Shown: positions 35,999 through 45,500 of the stretch, piece by piece
Position numbering within the stretch: the stretch's first letter is position 1
How the letters are laid out: each line of letters begins with the position of its first letter
NCBI GenBank assembly: GCA_022822665.1
Contig: JAJEAR010000017.1
Span: 1-64,000 of the forward strand
Source of the DNA: Alphaproteobacteria bacterium
Lineage (GTDB): Bacteria; Pseudomonadota; Alphaproteobacteria; Thalassobaculales; Thalassobaculaceae
Length of the DNA: 64,000 nt
Direction: 5' to 3'
Notes under the pieces: generated by a model
What the model was told of the DNA's origin: nothing
Seen by the model: only the letters and a program-made list of their open reading frames with translations
Database searches by the model: none
Position numbers and translations under genes: made by a program

Positions 35999-36782
35999 GG
36001 TCCGGTCCCGTGCCGAGGTAGATTTCCTGTACCATCGGATCGGACTCGATCTCGTCCGGGCTCCCTTCCCTGAAGATCCGGCCATTATGCATCAGCGTTA
36101 CCTGGTCGGATACCTGCAGGGCCACGTCCATGTCGTGCTCGATGACGATGTAGCCGATGTGGTCGGGCAGGGTACGCAGGATGGTGATCAGGTCGCGGCG
36201 CTCGGTCGGTGACAGTCCCGCGGCCGGTTCATCGAACAGGATCAGGCGCGGTGCGCCGGCGAGCGCGAGCGCGATCTCCAGCTGACGCTGCTGTCCATGC
36301 GACAGTTCCGAGACCGGGGTCTGTTCGACATCGTCGAGGTGAACGGCATGTGCGAGGTCGAACGCCGCCTGCATCACAGCGTCGTCGCGGCGCGGCCGGA
36401 CCATGGAATACCGCGCCCGGGCGACGCCGCGGCAGGCAAGATAGATGTTGTCGATGACCGCCAGCCCGCCGAACAGCAGCGAGATCTGGTAGGTCCGGCG
36501 CAGACCGCGCCGGATGCGTTCATGCGGCGGAAAGTCGGTGATGTCCTCGCCGAACAGGCGGATGGTGCCCGAGGTGGGCGGGTGGTCGCCGGTGATGCAG
36601 TTGAACAGCGTGGTCTTGCCGGCGCCGTTCGAGCCCAGCACGGCGCGGCGTTCCCCGGCGCCGACCGTGAGCGTGACATCCTCGATTGCGGACAGGGCGC
36701 CGAAGTACCGGCTCACTCCACGCAGTTCCAGCGCGCTGGCGTTTCCGGTGGCGGACAAGCGCTGTGCAATCGCCTCCCTCAT
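35991..36782 (-). CDS. livG: Branched-chain amino acid-type ABC transporter ATPase LivG
   Basis: This 263-residue nucleotide-binding subunit has Walker A GSNGAGKTT near residue 43, Q-loop TYQISLLFGGLAV, signature SHGQQRQLE near 155, Walker B LILFDEPAAGLS and switch His VIEHDMDVAL, the LivG pattern. The signature reads LSHGQ, common in this subfamily. It partners the LivF-like fusion in the nucleotide-binding pair. The ATG at 36782 overlaps the livM stop (ATGA). HAAT-family importers take up amino acids, amides, urea or aromatic acids, so the name does not fix the substrate. Confidence 0.88.
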   Translation of the reverse strand: MREAIAQRLSATGNASALELRGVSRYFGALSAIEDVTLTVGAGERRAVLGSNGAGKTTLFNCITGDHPPTSGTIRLFGEDITDFPPHERIRRGLRRTYQISLLFGGLAVIDNIYLACRGVARARYSMVRPRRDDAVMQAAFDLAHAVHLDDVEQTPVSELSHGQQRQLEIALALAGAPRLILFDEPAAGLSPTERRDLITILRTLPDHIGYIVIEHDMDVALQVSDQVTLMHNGRIFREGSPDEIESDPMVQEIYLGTGPDHG

Positions 36783-37831
36783 GCCGGCCCTCCGGTCTGG
36801 CCGCGGATCGCCCGGTAGAGTGGACTGCGCTGGCGATCGCGGGAGGCAATCCTCTCGCGGGTGCGGTCCCACAGGCCCAGCACGCCATCGGGCGACCAGA
36901 ACACGATGACCAGAAACCCGGCGCCGATCAGCAGCTGGAACCGCTCACCCGACAGCCCGAGCGAGACCAGGAAGTCGAGTGCGAAGGTGCGCAGCAGGAC
37001 GTAGATGATGGCCCCGATGAAGGGGCCGATCGGCCGGCCCAGGCCGCCGACCACGGCAATGATCAGGATATCGATGACCGGGCCGATCCCGGCGGTGCCC
37101 GGAGAGACCTGGGCATTGAGCCACACCAGCAGCACGCCGGCAACGGCGGCAATCGCGCTTGCGAACGCGTAGGCGGCGATGCGGTGCATGACGACGTTGA
37201 AACCGAGCGCCTCCATGCGCCGGGGATTGTCGCGGATGCCCTGGAGTGCCAGTCCGAACGGTGCGCGCGAGACGTACAGGACCAGAAAGTAGGCGAGTGC
37301 CGCGAAGAAGAGGGCGAGGTAGTAGAACGGAACCGGCTGGCGCCAGTCGACGCCGAACAGCGGAGGCGGAAGCACACCGTTGAACCCGCTGAACCCGTTG
37401 AAGACCACGTAGTTCTGCCGGGTGAAGTAGAAGAAGGCCGAAGCGATCGCGAGCGTGATCATGATGGTGTAGATGCCCTGGGTGCGCACGGCGAGTGCGC
37501 CGGCGAGCGTACCGAACAGGGTGGCGATGGCGATTGCCAGCGGGACCGTGATCCACCATGGCCAGCCCAGCGAGATCTGGGTGATCGCGCTGTCGCCAAA
37601 GATTGCCACCATGTAGGCCGCGCACCCGGCCACCGACATCTGTACCAGGCTCACCATGCCGCCGTAGCCGGCCAGGAACATCAGGCTGAGCGCGATCATG
37701 CCGAGGATGAACGCCCAGCCGAAGATCTGGAACAGGACGAAGTCGCCGGCGAATGCCGGCATCAGCAGCAGGATCAGGCCCAGGAGCCAGGCGGCGGCGG
37801 TCCGTGGTCCACCCGGTTGCATTCCGCTCAC
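36779..37831 (-). CDS. livM: Branched-chain amino acid-type ABC transporter permease LivM
   Basis: This permease of about 350 residues has roughly ten membrane helices and the LivM landmarks GYGGMVSLVQMSVAGCAAY near residue 55, GALAVRTQGIYTIMITLA near 110 and GGLGRPIGPFIGAIIY near 260. It forms the channel with LivH. The start is a GTG at 37831, 3 bp after the livH stop; an ATG at 37822 is the alternative. The operon has the two permeases and two ATPases, but no periplasmic binding-protein gene. Confidence 0.88.
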   Translation of the reverse strand: MSGMQPGGPRTAAAWLLGLILLLMPAFAGDFVLFQIFGWAFILGMIALSLMFLAGYGGMVSLVQMSVAGCAAYMVAIFGDSAITQISLGWPWWITVPLAIAIATLFGTLAGALAVRTQGIYTIMITLAIASAFFYFTRQNYVVFNGFSGFNGVLPPPLFGVDWRQPVPFYYLALFFAALAYFLVLYVSRAPFGLALQGIRDNPRRMEALGFNVVMHRIAAYAFASAIAAVAGVLLVWLNAQVSPGTAGIGPVIDILIIAVVGGLGRPIGPFIGAIIYVLLRTFALDFLVSLGLSGERFQLLIGAGFLVIVFWSPDGVLGLWDRTRERIASRDRQRSPLYRAIRGQTGGPA

Positions 37832-37834
37832 CGT

Positions 37835-38851
37835 CTAGGTCCTCCGCCCCATCAGTCCCTGCGGACGGAAGGCCAGCACCAGCACCATGATCAGGAAGGT
37901 CAGCACCACGGCGTAGGTCGGCATGTAGACCGAGCCGAACTGTTCAGCGAGCCCGATCAGCAGGGCACCCAGTGCGGCGCCGACGATGGAACCCATGCCA
38001 CCCACGATGACCACCACGAGAGAGGCGAGCAGAAAGCGGATGTCCTCGCCCGGAGCCAGGGACTGGAAGGTGCCACCGACCACGCCGGCAAGACCCGCGA
38101 GGCCGGCGCCGAACGCGAATACCAGCACGAATACCCGTTGCACGCCGATCCCCGAAGCGGCAAGCATCTCCCGGTCGTCGACACCGGCCCGGATCAGCAT
38201 GCCGATCCGGGTCCGGTTGAGCGCCATCCACATGGCGAGCCCGATCGCCACCGATGCGAGGAAGATCACGATGCGGACAAGAGGATACTTGAGGTAGACC
38301 ACCGCGCCGCTGCTCTTGATGGCCGAGATCACCGGGAGCACCATCGGGCCCTGCAACCACTCCGGGGTCGAGATCTGGTAGAAATCCCCGCCCCAGATCC
38401 AGAGCATGAGATCGGCGACCACGATCGAGATGCCGATGGTGACCAGGGTCTGGCGCAGGTCCTGGCCCTCGATGCGGCGGAACACCAGTGTCTGCAGGAC
38501 GACGCCGATGGCCGCAACCAGCAGGAAGGCGACCACGAAGCTGAGCAGCCACCATCCCGTGGCCTCGGCAATCTCGAACCCGATGTAACCGCCGAACAGG
38601 TACAGGGATCCGTGCGCCAGGTTGACGTTCTTCATCAGGCCGAAGATCAGGGTAAACCCGCTGGCGACCAGGAAGTACAGGCCACCGAGGGTGATGCCGT
38701 TCAGCAAGGCGTTCAGGAAGATCTTCTTGCGCCCGAGTACGGCAACAACACCGGGGGGCCAGTGCGCGAACACGGCAACCAGCAGCAGGGCGAGCGCGAT
38801 GGCAATCACGGCTGACCACGCCGGGTGTGCCCGGACGAACGCTGACATCAT
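37835..38851 (-). CDS. livH: Branched-chain amino acid-type ABC transporter permease LivH
   Basis: This 338-residue permease has about eight or nine membrane helices and LivH landmarks: NGITLGGLYFLVASGFTLIFGLMKNVNLAHGSLY near residues 50-80, RTRIGMLIRAGVDDREMLAASGI near 225 and VVVIVGGMGSIVGAALGALLIG near 290. It has an extra N-terminal helix of about 35 residues compared with typical LivH. Two adjacent ATGs (38851, 38848) open the frame. It is the first gene of the twelve-gene operon; the roughly 210 bp up to the divergent VOC gene must hold the operon promoter. Confidence 0.88.
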   Translation of the reverse strand: MMSAFVRAHPAWSAVIAIALALLLVAVFAHWPPGVVAVLGRKKIFLNALLNGITLGGLYFLVASGFTLIFGLMKNVNLAHGSLYLFGGYIGFEIAEATGWWLLSFVVAFLLVAAIGVVLQTLVFRRIEGQDLRQTLVTIGISIVVADLMLWIWGGDFYQISTPEWLQGPMVLPVISAIKSSGAVVYLKYPLVRIVIFLASVAIGLAMWMALNRTRIGMLIRAGVDDREMLAASGIGVQRVFVLVFAFGAGLAGLAGVVGGTFQSLAPGEDIRFLLASLVVVIVGGMGSIVGAALGALLIGLAEQFGSVYMPTYAVVLTFLIMVLVLAFRPQGLMGRRT

Positions 38852-39064
38852 GGTGCGGACCCGGCCTCGTGGACCCGGCCGTGCCCCGGTCCGGCCTCCA
38901 TCTCGTTCCCTCCTGCCCGCAGGCTCGCACCGGAGCGATCATGGCGAAGAACGCGTTCGAGATCAAACGCCCGCACCCGGTGATCCGGGCTCAACCTGCG
39001 CTGGAACGGTGCAGGTGGCCGGGATATGGTGGCCGCGGCATTTGGTGAGCGGAAAGGACGCGGG

Positions 39065-39448
39065 ATGACGGGGTCGACCGTGATCGCCAGCATGCGCTAC
39101 CGGGATGCGCCCGGCGCCATTGCCTGGCTGTGCGATGTGCTCGGGTTCGAACGCCACCTGGTCGTCGAGGCCGACGACGGCAGCATCACCCACGCCCAGC
39201 TCACCCACGGGACCGGCATGATCATGCTCGGCTCGCAGCGGGGCGACGGCCCGACGGTGTCGGCATCGGGCACCTACATCGTGGTCAGTGATGTCGACGC
39301 TGCCCACGAGCGGGCCCGGGCGCGTGGCGGCGAGATCGTCATGGAGCCGGAGGAACAGCACTACGGCGGTTCGCTGTTCGGTGTCCGCGACCCGGAGGGA
39401 AGGGACTGGTATGTCGGCAGCTACGATCCCTGGGCCGGGGATGACTGA
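39065..39448 (+). CDS. VOC-family (glyoxalase/bleomycin-resistance-like) protein
   Basis: This 127-residue vicinal oxygen chelate-fold protein has two beta-alpha-beta-beta-beta modules: MRYRDAPGAIAWLCDVLGFERHLVVE in the first and a C-terminal GGSLFGVRDPEGRDWYVGSYDPW. The Glu/His positions of the metal site are only partly clear; the N-terminal His seen in many glyoxalases is replaced by Arg in MRYRD, so it may bind a ligand without the usual metal. The ATG at 39065 has aaagga at good spacing. It is divergent from livH and converges on rnhB with a 6 bp gap. Confidence 0.8.
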   Translation: MTGSTVIASMRYRDAPGAIAWLCDVLGFERHLVVEADDGSITHAQLTHGTGMIMLGSQRGDGPTVSASGTYIVVSDVDAAHERARARGGEIVMEPEEQHYGGSLFGVRDPEGRDWYVGSYDPWAGDD

Positions 39449-39454
39449 GCGCGC

Positions 39455-40117
39455 CTACGCGGACCCGTCAATCAGTCGGCGTACCGGGGCGAAACTGCGA
39501 CGGTGCTCGCCCGTGGGACCGAGACGTTCGAGTGCTGCCCGGTGCTCCGCCGTCCCGTATCCGGCGTTCCGCTCCCATCCGTAGCCGGGGTGAATGCCGG
39601 CGAGGGTCGCCATGTGATCGTCCCGCGCGACCTTGGCCACGATCGATGCCGCGGCAATCGTGATTGACCGGCCGTCGCCGCCGACCACTGCCTGGGCCGG
39701 GCAGTCCAGGGGCGGGCAGCGCGGTCCGTCGACAAGCACCATGTCGGGCACACGCTCCGCACGGGCCGAAAGCGCCGCGACGGCGCGCTGCATGGCGAGC
39801 ATGGTTGCCTCGAGCACGTTGAGCCGGTCGATCTCCTCGCGGTCGGCCCGGCCTTCGCCGGCAAGCGCCACTGCCCCGAGCCTGGCGGCAATGGCGCGGC
39901 GTTCGTCAGCTCGCAGCAGCTTCGAGTCCCGGATCCGCCCGGCGAGATCCGGCTCGAGACGGTTGCGGTCGAGCAGGATCGCGACCGCGAACACGGGACC
40001 CGCCAGCGCGCCTCGACCGACCTCGTCCACACCTGCGATGACGGGAAGTCCGACACCGTCCTCGATCGTGAAGTCGGGACACGGCACCGGCACGCTCAGT
40101 CCTCGAGGCGGAGACAC
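39455..40117 (-). CDS. rnhB: Ribonuclease HII
   Basis: This protein of about 220 residues cleaves RNA in RNA-DNA hybrids and removes single ribonucleotides from DNA. The conserved motifs are present: AGVDEVGRGALAGPV near residue 28 with the first two catalytic acids, DSKLLRADERR near 65, VLVDGPRCPP near 125 and AAASIVAKVARDDHM near 160. The gene overlaps the radical SAM gene if the ATG at 40117 is used; a GTG at 40093, just past that gene's stop, would give a more usual N-terminus and is a real alternative. Confidence 0.92.
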   Translation of the reverse strand: MSPPRGLSVPVPCPDFTIEDGVGLPVIAGVDEVGRGALAGPVFAVAILLDRNRLEPDLAGRIRDSKLLRADERRAIAARLGAVALAGEGRADREEIDRLNVLEATMLAMQRAVAALSARAERVPDMVLVDGPRCPPLDCPAQAVVGGDGRSITIAAASIVAKVARDDHMATLAGIHPGYGWERNAGYGTAEHRAALERLGPTGEHRRSFAPVRRLIDGSA

Positions 40118-41226
40118 AGCTGCTCCCCGTCCCGTCCCGGTCGGCGAAACAGGGTGGTGTCGAGATCGCGTCCCCTGGTCTCGCGCGCCAGTCCGAAACG
40201 GCGGCGTGCGAGGGTGAAGCGGCGCGCAATCAGTTCGGCAAGCGCACCGGTCCCGGTCTGCCGTTCACCCCAGTTCGACCGGTACAGGGCACCGCGACGG
40301 GTCTGGCGGATCGCCGAGAGCACCCGGTCGGCACGGTCCGGGTAGTGTTGCCGGAGCCATTCGTCGAACAGGTCTGCAACCTCGCCGGTCAGGCGGATCA
40401 GCACGTAGCCCGCACCGTGCGCGCCGGCCTCGGCCGCGCGTTTCAGGATGATCTCGATTTCGTGGTCATTGATCGAGGGGATGACGGGGGCGACCAGGAC
40501 ATGAACCGGAATTCCCGCGTCGGCGAGCCTGCTGACCGCCTCCAGCCTGCGGTGCGGCGCCGGTGCCCGGGGTTCCATGCGCCGGCACAGGTCCCGGTCC
40601 AGCGTCGTGACGCTGATCGCGACCGAACAGAGGGAGCGCTCGGCCATCTTCTCCAGGATGTCGAGGTCGCGCAGCACGAGGTCCGACTTGGTGACGATGG
40701 TCACCGGATGGTTGCACTCGGCCAGGGTCTCGAGGATCGACCGGGTGATCCGCATTGTGCGTTCGACCGGCTGGTACGGATCCGTGTTGGTCCCCAGAGC
40801 GATGGGGGCGACGGTGTAGCGGGGCGCGGCGAGTTCCCCGCGCAGCAGGGCGGCTGCGTCGGGCTTGGCGAACAGCCTGGTCTCGAAGTCGAGGCCCGGC
40901 GACAGGCCCAGCCAGGCATGGGTCGGCCTCGCGAAGCAGTAGACGCATCCGTGTTCGCAGCCGCGGTAGGGGTTGATCGACCGGTCGAAACCGATGTCGG
41001 GCGACTTGTTGCGGGCGATCACCGTGCGGCTGCTGTCCGGCGTGACCGTGGTTTGCGGCCGCGGCCCCGGTTCCTCGTTACGCCAGTCGTCGAAGGTCCG
41101 GACCCTCTGCTCGGTCTCGAACCGGCCGCTGCGGTTGCTGATCGCACCTCGTCCCTTGTGCGCCGTGTCCGGGCGCTCGGCAAGACCGGTGTGATCGGTT
41201 CGACGCATCATGCCCCACCATGGCAT
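40096..41226 (-). CDS. PA0069-family radical SAM protein
   Basis: This radical SAM protein of about 376 residues has the cluster motif CEHGCVYCFARPTHAWLGL near residue 93 (C-x3-C-x2-C), preceded by the characteristic SINPYRG. This defines the PA0069 family, related to spore photoproduct lyase-like proteins. Its function is not established. The barrel and a C-terminal region with RRGALYRSNWGERQTGTG are complete. Several in-frame ATGs exist (41226, 41211, 41208); the last two follow a ggtgggg site and may be the true starts. In many proteobacteria the gene is found near DNA-maintenance genes, as here with rnhB. Confidence 0.88.
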   Translation of the reverse strand: MPWWGMMRRTDHTGLAERPDTAHKGRGAISNRSGRFETEQRVRTFDDWRNEEPGPRPQTTVTPDSSRTVIARNKSPDIGFDRSINPYRGCEHGCVYCFARPTHAWLGLSPGLDFETRLFAKPDAAALLRGELAAPRYTVAPIALGTNTDPYQPVERTMRITRSILETLAECNHPVTIVTKSDLVLRDLDILEKMAERSLCSVAISVTTLDRDLCRRMEPRAPAPHRRLEAVSRLADAGIPVHVLVAPVIPSINDHEIEIILKRAAEAGAHGAGYVLIRLTGEVADLFDEWLRQHYPDRADRVLSAIRQTRRGALYRSNWGERQTGTGALAELIARRFTLARRRFGLARETRGRDLDTTLFRRPGRDGEQLCLRLED

Positions 41227-41279
41227 GAGTTCGTGATCAAATCAAGAACAAATGTTGGATCAATGCGTGTCCCCGGAAG

Positions 41280-42569
41280 TCACTGCGTGCCCGGACGCTG
41301 CGGTGCCGGCACCCTCACCAGCAGGATCAGCAGCAGTCCCGCCAGCCAGAAGACCAGGATGGTCGCCATGCCGGCGCGCTGGCTTTCGAACAGCAGCGTC
41401 GCCCAGCCGAACAGCATCGGGCCGAGGAAGCTGGTCGCCTTGCCCGAGAACGCGTACAGGCCGAACATCTCGGTGCGCATGTCGGCCGGCGCGATCCTGG
41501 TCATCAACGTGCGGCTCGATGCCTGGATCGGGCCGATGAACACGCACAGGCCGAGACCGAAGATCCAGAACCACAGCGAAGTCTGCGCCATCAGGGTCGC
41601 GAGCCCGAAGCCGAGCAGCCCCGCCAGGCTGATCACGATCACGGCCCGCGAGCCCAGTCGGTCGTCGAACCACGCGAAGGCGAAGGCTCCGAGACCGGCG
41701 GTGACGTTCATCGCGATGCCGAACTGGATGATCTCGGCAAAGCTCATGCCGAAGGTTCCGGCGGCATACAGGCCGCCGAACTGGAACAGCGTCGCGAGCC
41801 CGTCGGCATAGAGCATCCTCGCCAGCAGGAACATGGCGGTGTTCCGGTGCTGACGCAGGTTGCGAAGTGTCGTGTACAACGATACCAGGCCGGACCGGAC
41901 CGCTTCGCCGACCCGCTTCGCTTCGCCCGGCGGATCCGGAACCCACAGGTAGTACGGCCAGCCGAACAGGATCCACCAGGCGACGACCACCAGTGCCGTC
42001 ACCCGGACATGTTCCGCGGCATCGGTATCGAGTCCGAACGGGGGCGTGTCCGCCTGCACGAAGACCAGCAGGCACAGGACCAGACACAGGATTGCGGCGA
42101 TGTATCCGGATCCCCAGCCCCAGCCGCTGATGCGTCCGATCCGGTCCGGCGGGGCTACGGTTCCGAGGCTCGAATTGTAGAATACGGTAACCAGCTCGAA
42201 ACACAGTGTCGCGATGGCAACCGCCACCATGGCGAGCGGGATCGACGATTCCTCGGGCGTGACCAGCCAGAGTGCGGCGGTTGCGGCCAGGCAGACGGCG
42301 GTCAGCGACCCGTTCCAGACCCTGAACCGTCCGCCCTGGTCGGCGATCGCGCCCACGATCGGGCCGAGCAGGGCGACCAGAAGCCCCGCCGCCGTGATCG
42401 CCTGGCTCCACAGGAAGGATCCGAGGATCTCGTCGCCCACCACCGCCTGGGAGAAGTAGGCCGCGAACACGAAGGTCACGATGATGGTTGGATGGGGTGA
42501 ATTGGCCCAGTCGAAGAGGCACCACGAGACGATGGTCCGCAGGTTGCCCCGGTGTCCACGGCTTGTCAT
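41280..42569 (-). CDS. UMF1-family MFS transporter
   Basis: This 429-residue protein has about twelve membrane helices and the UMF1-type opening SWCLFDWANSPHPTIIVTFVFAAYF. UMF1 members are thought to be exporters, related to the autophagy protein Atg22. The ATG at 42569 overlaps the glutamate dehydrogenase stop (ATGA), so the two are likely co-translated, which invites a role in moving an amino acid or related metabolite (inference). A much longer frame upstream is a shadow within the dehydrogenase gene. The loop between helices 6 and 7 is short, as usual for the family. Confidence 0.86.
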   Translation of the reverse strand: MTSRGHRGNLRTIVSWCLFDWANSPHPTIIVTFVFAAYFSQAVVGDEILGSFLWSQAITAAGLLVALLGPIVGAIADQGGRFRVWNGSLTAVCLAATAALWLVTPEESSIPLAMVAVAIATLCFELVTVFYNSSLGTVAPPDRIGRISGWGWGSGYIAAILCLVLCLLVFVQADTPPFGLDTDAAEHVRVTALVVVAWWILFGWPYYLWVPDPPGEAKRVGEAVRSGLVSLYTTLRNLRQHRNTAMFLLARMLYADGLATLFQFGGLYAAGTFGMSFAEIIQFGIAMNVTAGLGAFAFAWFDDRLGSRAVIVISLAGLLGFGLATLMAQTSLWFWIFGLGLCVFIGPIQASSRTLMTRIAPADMRTEMFGLYAFSGKATSFLGPMLFGWATLLFESQRAGMATILVFWLAGLLLILLVRVPAPQRPGTQ

Positions 42570-45500
42570 GGCGATGGGGCCTCGGTCAGGGCCCTGAAGT
42601 GGCTGCTGGCAACCGACAGGACGGCGAGATCGATATTGGGCATGGCCGCGAGGTCGTCGAGAAGGCGCTGCGTGCGTTCGACCGCTCCAGGCCTGCGCGA
42701 CAGCCAGGCCTCGATCGAGGTCGCTTCTCCGGTGGCCAGGATACCGCGGGTGATCGCGTACTGGTGCGCGGTGATATCCTGCGTGATGTTCTCCGCCGCA
42801 CGGGTGTCCCACTGGCTGGAAGCCGGCAGTGACCGGGCGGCCGTGCACAACCGGTCGATGCCGAAATGATCGCCGACGGCGAAGTACGTCCGCGCCACCG
42901 CACCGACCGGGATGCCCGTCTCCGCGGCAAGCGCGACCACGTCGCAGCCCCGCGCAAGGGGGGCTGCGGCCGCGACGTCGCGTGCAAGCGCACTCGGAAC
43001 CCCCGCGGCCTCCCACTCGGCACTGCGCGCGGCAATCTGCCCGCGGACGAAATCGCCGCTCACCTCGTCCAGGACATCTCGCAGCTCCCCGATGCCGGCG
43101 GCGTGGTCGGCAACACCCGAAGCGAGATCGAGTGGTCGCGCCCGGTTGTCCAGCATCCAGGCGACCCCGGCATCGGCCAGCTGGCGCAGCGCCAGCAACA
43201 TGGCGGTCTGGACGGCTGCCGGTACCCGGTTGTCGAGTGCCTCGACGGCACGCCACAGCCGGCGGATATCGAACACGTCTCGCGCGATGATGTAGGCCCG
43301 GGTGATTTCATCCGCCCCGTCCCCGGTTCGCTCGCGCACCGTGTTCACGAAGGTCGGGCCGACCCGGTTTATCATGCTGTTCGCGAGGTAGGTGGCGATG
43401 ATCTCGCGGCGCAGCCGGTGCCGTCCCGGGGCGTCGGGAAACCGCTCGCCGAGCACTCCGGGAAAATAGGCGACGAGGTCGTCTTCCAGCGCCGGATCGT
43501 CGGGCAGGTCGGATTCGAGAAGTTCGTCGTACAGTTCCATCTTGGCGTAGGCCATCAGGACCGCGACCTCAGGCCGGGTCAGACCCGCTCCGGCGGCTGC
43601 GCGGTCGGTCAGCGCTTCCTCGTTGGGCAGGAACTCGATCCCCCGGTTGAGTTCCATCGGGCCGCGTTCCAGCCTGCGCATCAGCCGGACCTGCGCGTCC
43701 AGCCCCGCGGCGCCCTCGGCCTCGGCCATGGACAGCGCCTGCGACTGGTCGTAGTTGTCCTTGAGCACGAGGGCCGCGACATCGTCCGACATCTCGGCGA
43801 GCAGCGTGTCCCGATCCTCGCGTGACAACCCTGCGGATTCCATCGCGGTGCCGAGCAGGATCTTGATGTTGACCTCGCGATCCGAACAGGCGACGCCGCC
43901 GGAATTGTCGATCGCGTCGGTGTTGATGTGCCCGCCGGACTGCGCATACTCGATCCGTCCAAGCTGGGTCACGCCGAGGTTGGCGCCTTCGCCGATGACC
44001 CGTGCGCGTACCTCTTCACCGTCGACGCGCAGCTCGTCGTTGGCGCGGTCGCCGACCGCCTCGTGCGATTCCGAACGTGCCTTCACGTAGGTCCCGATGC
44101 CGCCGAACCACAACAGGTCGACATCGGCCGCCAGCATTGCCCTGATCAGTTCCGAAGGCGTGACGGTGTCGGCCTCGATGTCGAACAGGGCGCGCATCTC
44201 CCGCGTGGTGGTGATCGACTTTGCCGACCGGTCGAACACGCCGCCGCCGGGCGAGACAAGGGTGCTGTCGTAGTCGTTCCACGACGATCGCGGCAGTTCG
44301 AACAGGCGCCTGCGCTCGTGCCATGCGGCTTCCGGTTCGGGATCGGGATCGATGAAGATGTGCAGGTGGTTGAACGCGCCGAGCAACCGGATGTGCCGGG
44401 ACAGCAGCATGCCGTTGCCGAACACGTCGCCACTCATGTCACCGCAGCCGACCGCCGTGAAGGCGGTGGTCTGGATGTCGGTTCCGATTTCCCGGAAATG
44501 CCTCTTGACCGATTCCCAGGCTCCCCGTGCCGTAATCCCCATGCCCTTGTGGTCGTAGCCGGCGGAACCGCCGGACGCAAAGGCGTCATCGAGCCAGAAG
44601 TCGTAGTCCTGCGCCACGGCGTTGGCGATGTCGGAGAAGGTGGCGGTTCCCTTGTCCGCGGCCACCACGAGGTACGGGTCGTCGCCGTCACGGCGCACCA
44701 CGTCGGCGGGAGCAATCACCTCGGTGCCGCGGAAGGTGTCCGTGATGTCCAGCATGCTCCGCATCATGATTTGGTAGCAGCGCACGCCCTCGGCCAGGAA
44801 CGCTTCGCGTCCGCCGCCGGCCGGCGGCTGTTTCACCACGAACCCGCCCTTCGAGCCCACCGGCACGATGACGGAATTCTTGGTCATCTGCGCCTTCATC
44901 AGCCCGAGCACCTCGGTGCGGAAGTCCTCGCGCCGGTCCGACCACCGGATGCCGCCGCGGGCAACCTCGCCGCCGCGCAGGTGAACGGCTTCCAGCTGCG
45001 GAGAACAGATCCAGATCTCGACCATGGGCCGGGGGTCGGGGACGGAGGATATCCGGCGGCTGTCGAGCTTGAAGCTGACCGCGCCCGGCGCGTCCTCGAG
45101 TGCCGGGCGGAAGTACCCGGTCCGCAGCGTGTTCTGGACCAGGTCGAGGAACAGCCGCAGGATACGGTCCTCGTCCAGGTTCTCGACCGCATTCAGGGTC
45201 TCTTCGATGCCGGTGACGAGCCGGGCGCATTCCACGTCGCGGTCCCGGTCGAGCTGCGGGTCGAAGCGGCGCAGGAACAGGTCGATCAGCAGGCGGGCCG
45301 CCTGCGGGTTGTCTGCCAGGGTGTCCATCATGTAGGCGTGCGAGAACGTGGTGCCGATCTGGCGCAGGTAACGGGCGTAGCCCCGGATCACCGAGACCTC
45401 CCGCCAGTCGAACCCGGCGGCCAGGATCAGGCGGTTGAACCCGTCGTTCTCCAGCGTTCCGTCCATGACCCGGGCCAGCCCCTCGCGGAACCGGGTATCG

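Noticed and set aside
36686..38815. Open frame of 709 codons on the plus strand opposite livM and livH
   Set aside because: The translation is His/Asp/Glu-rich, the mirror image of membrane helices, and carries no motif.
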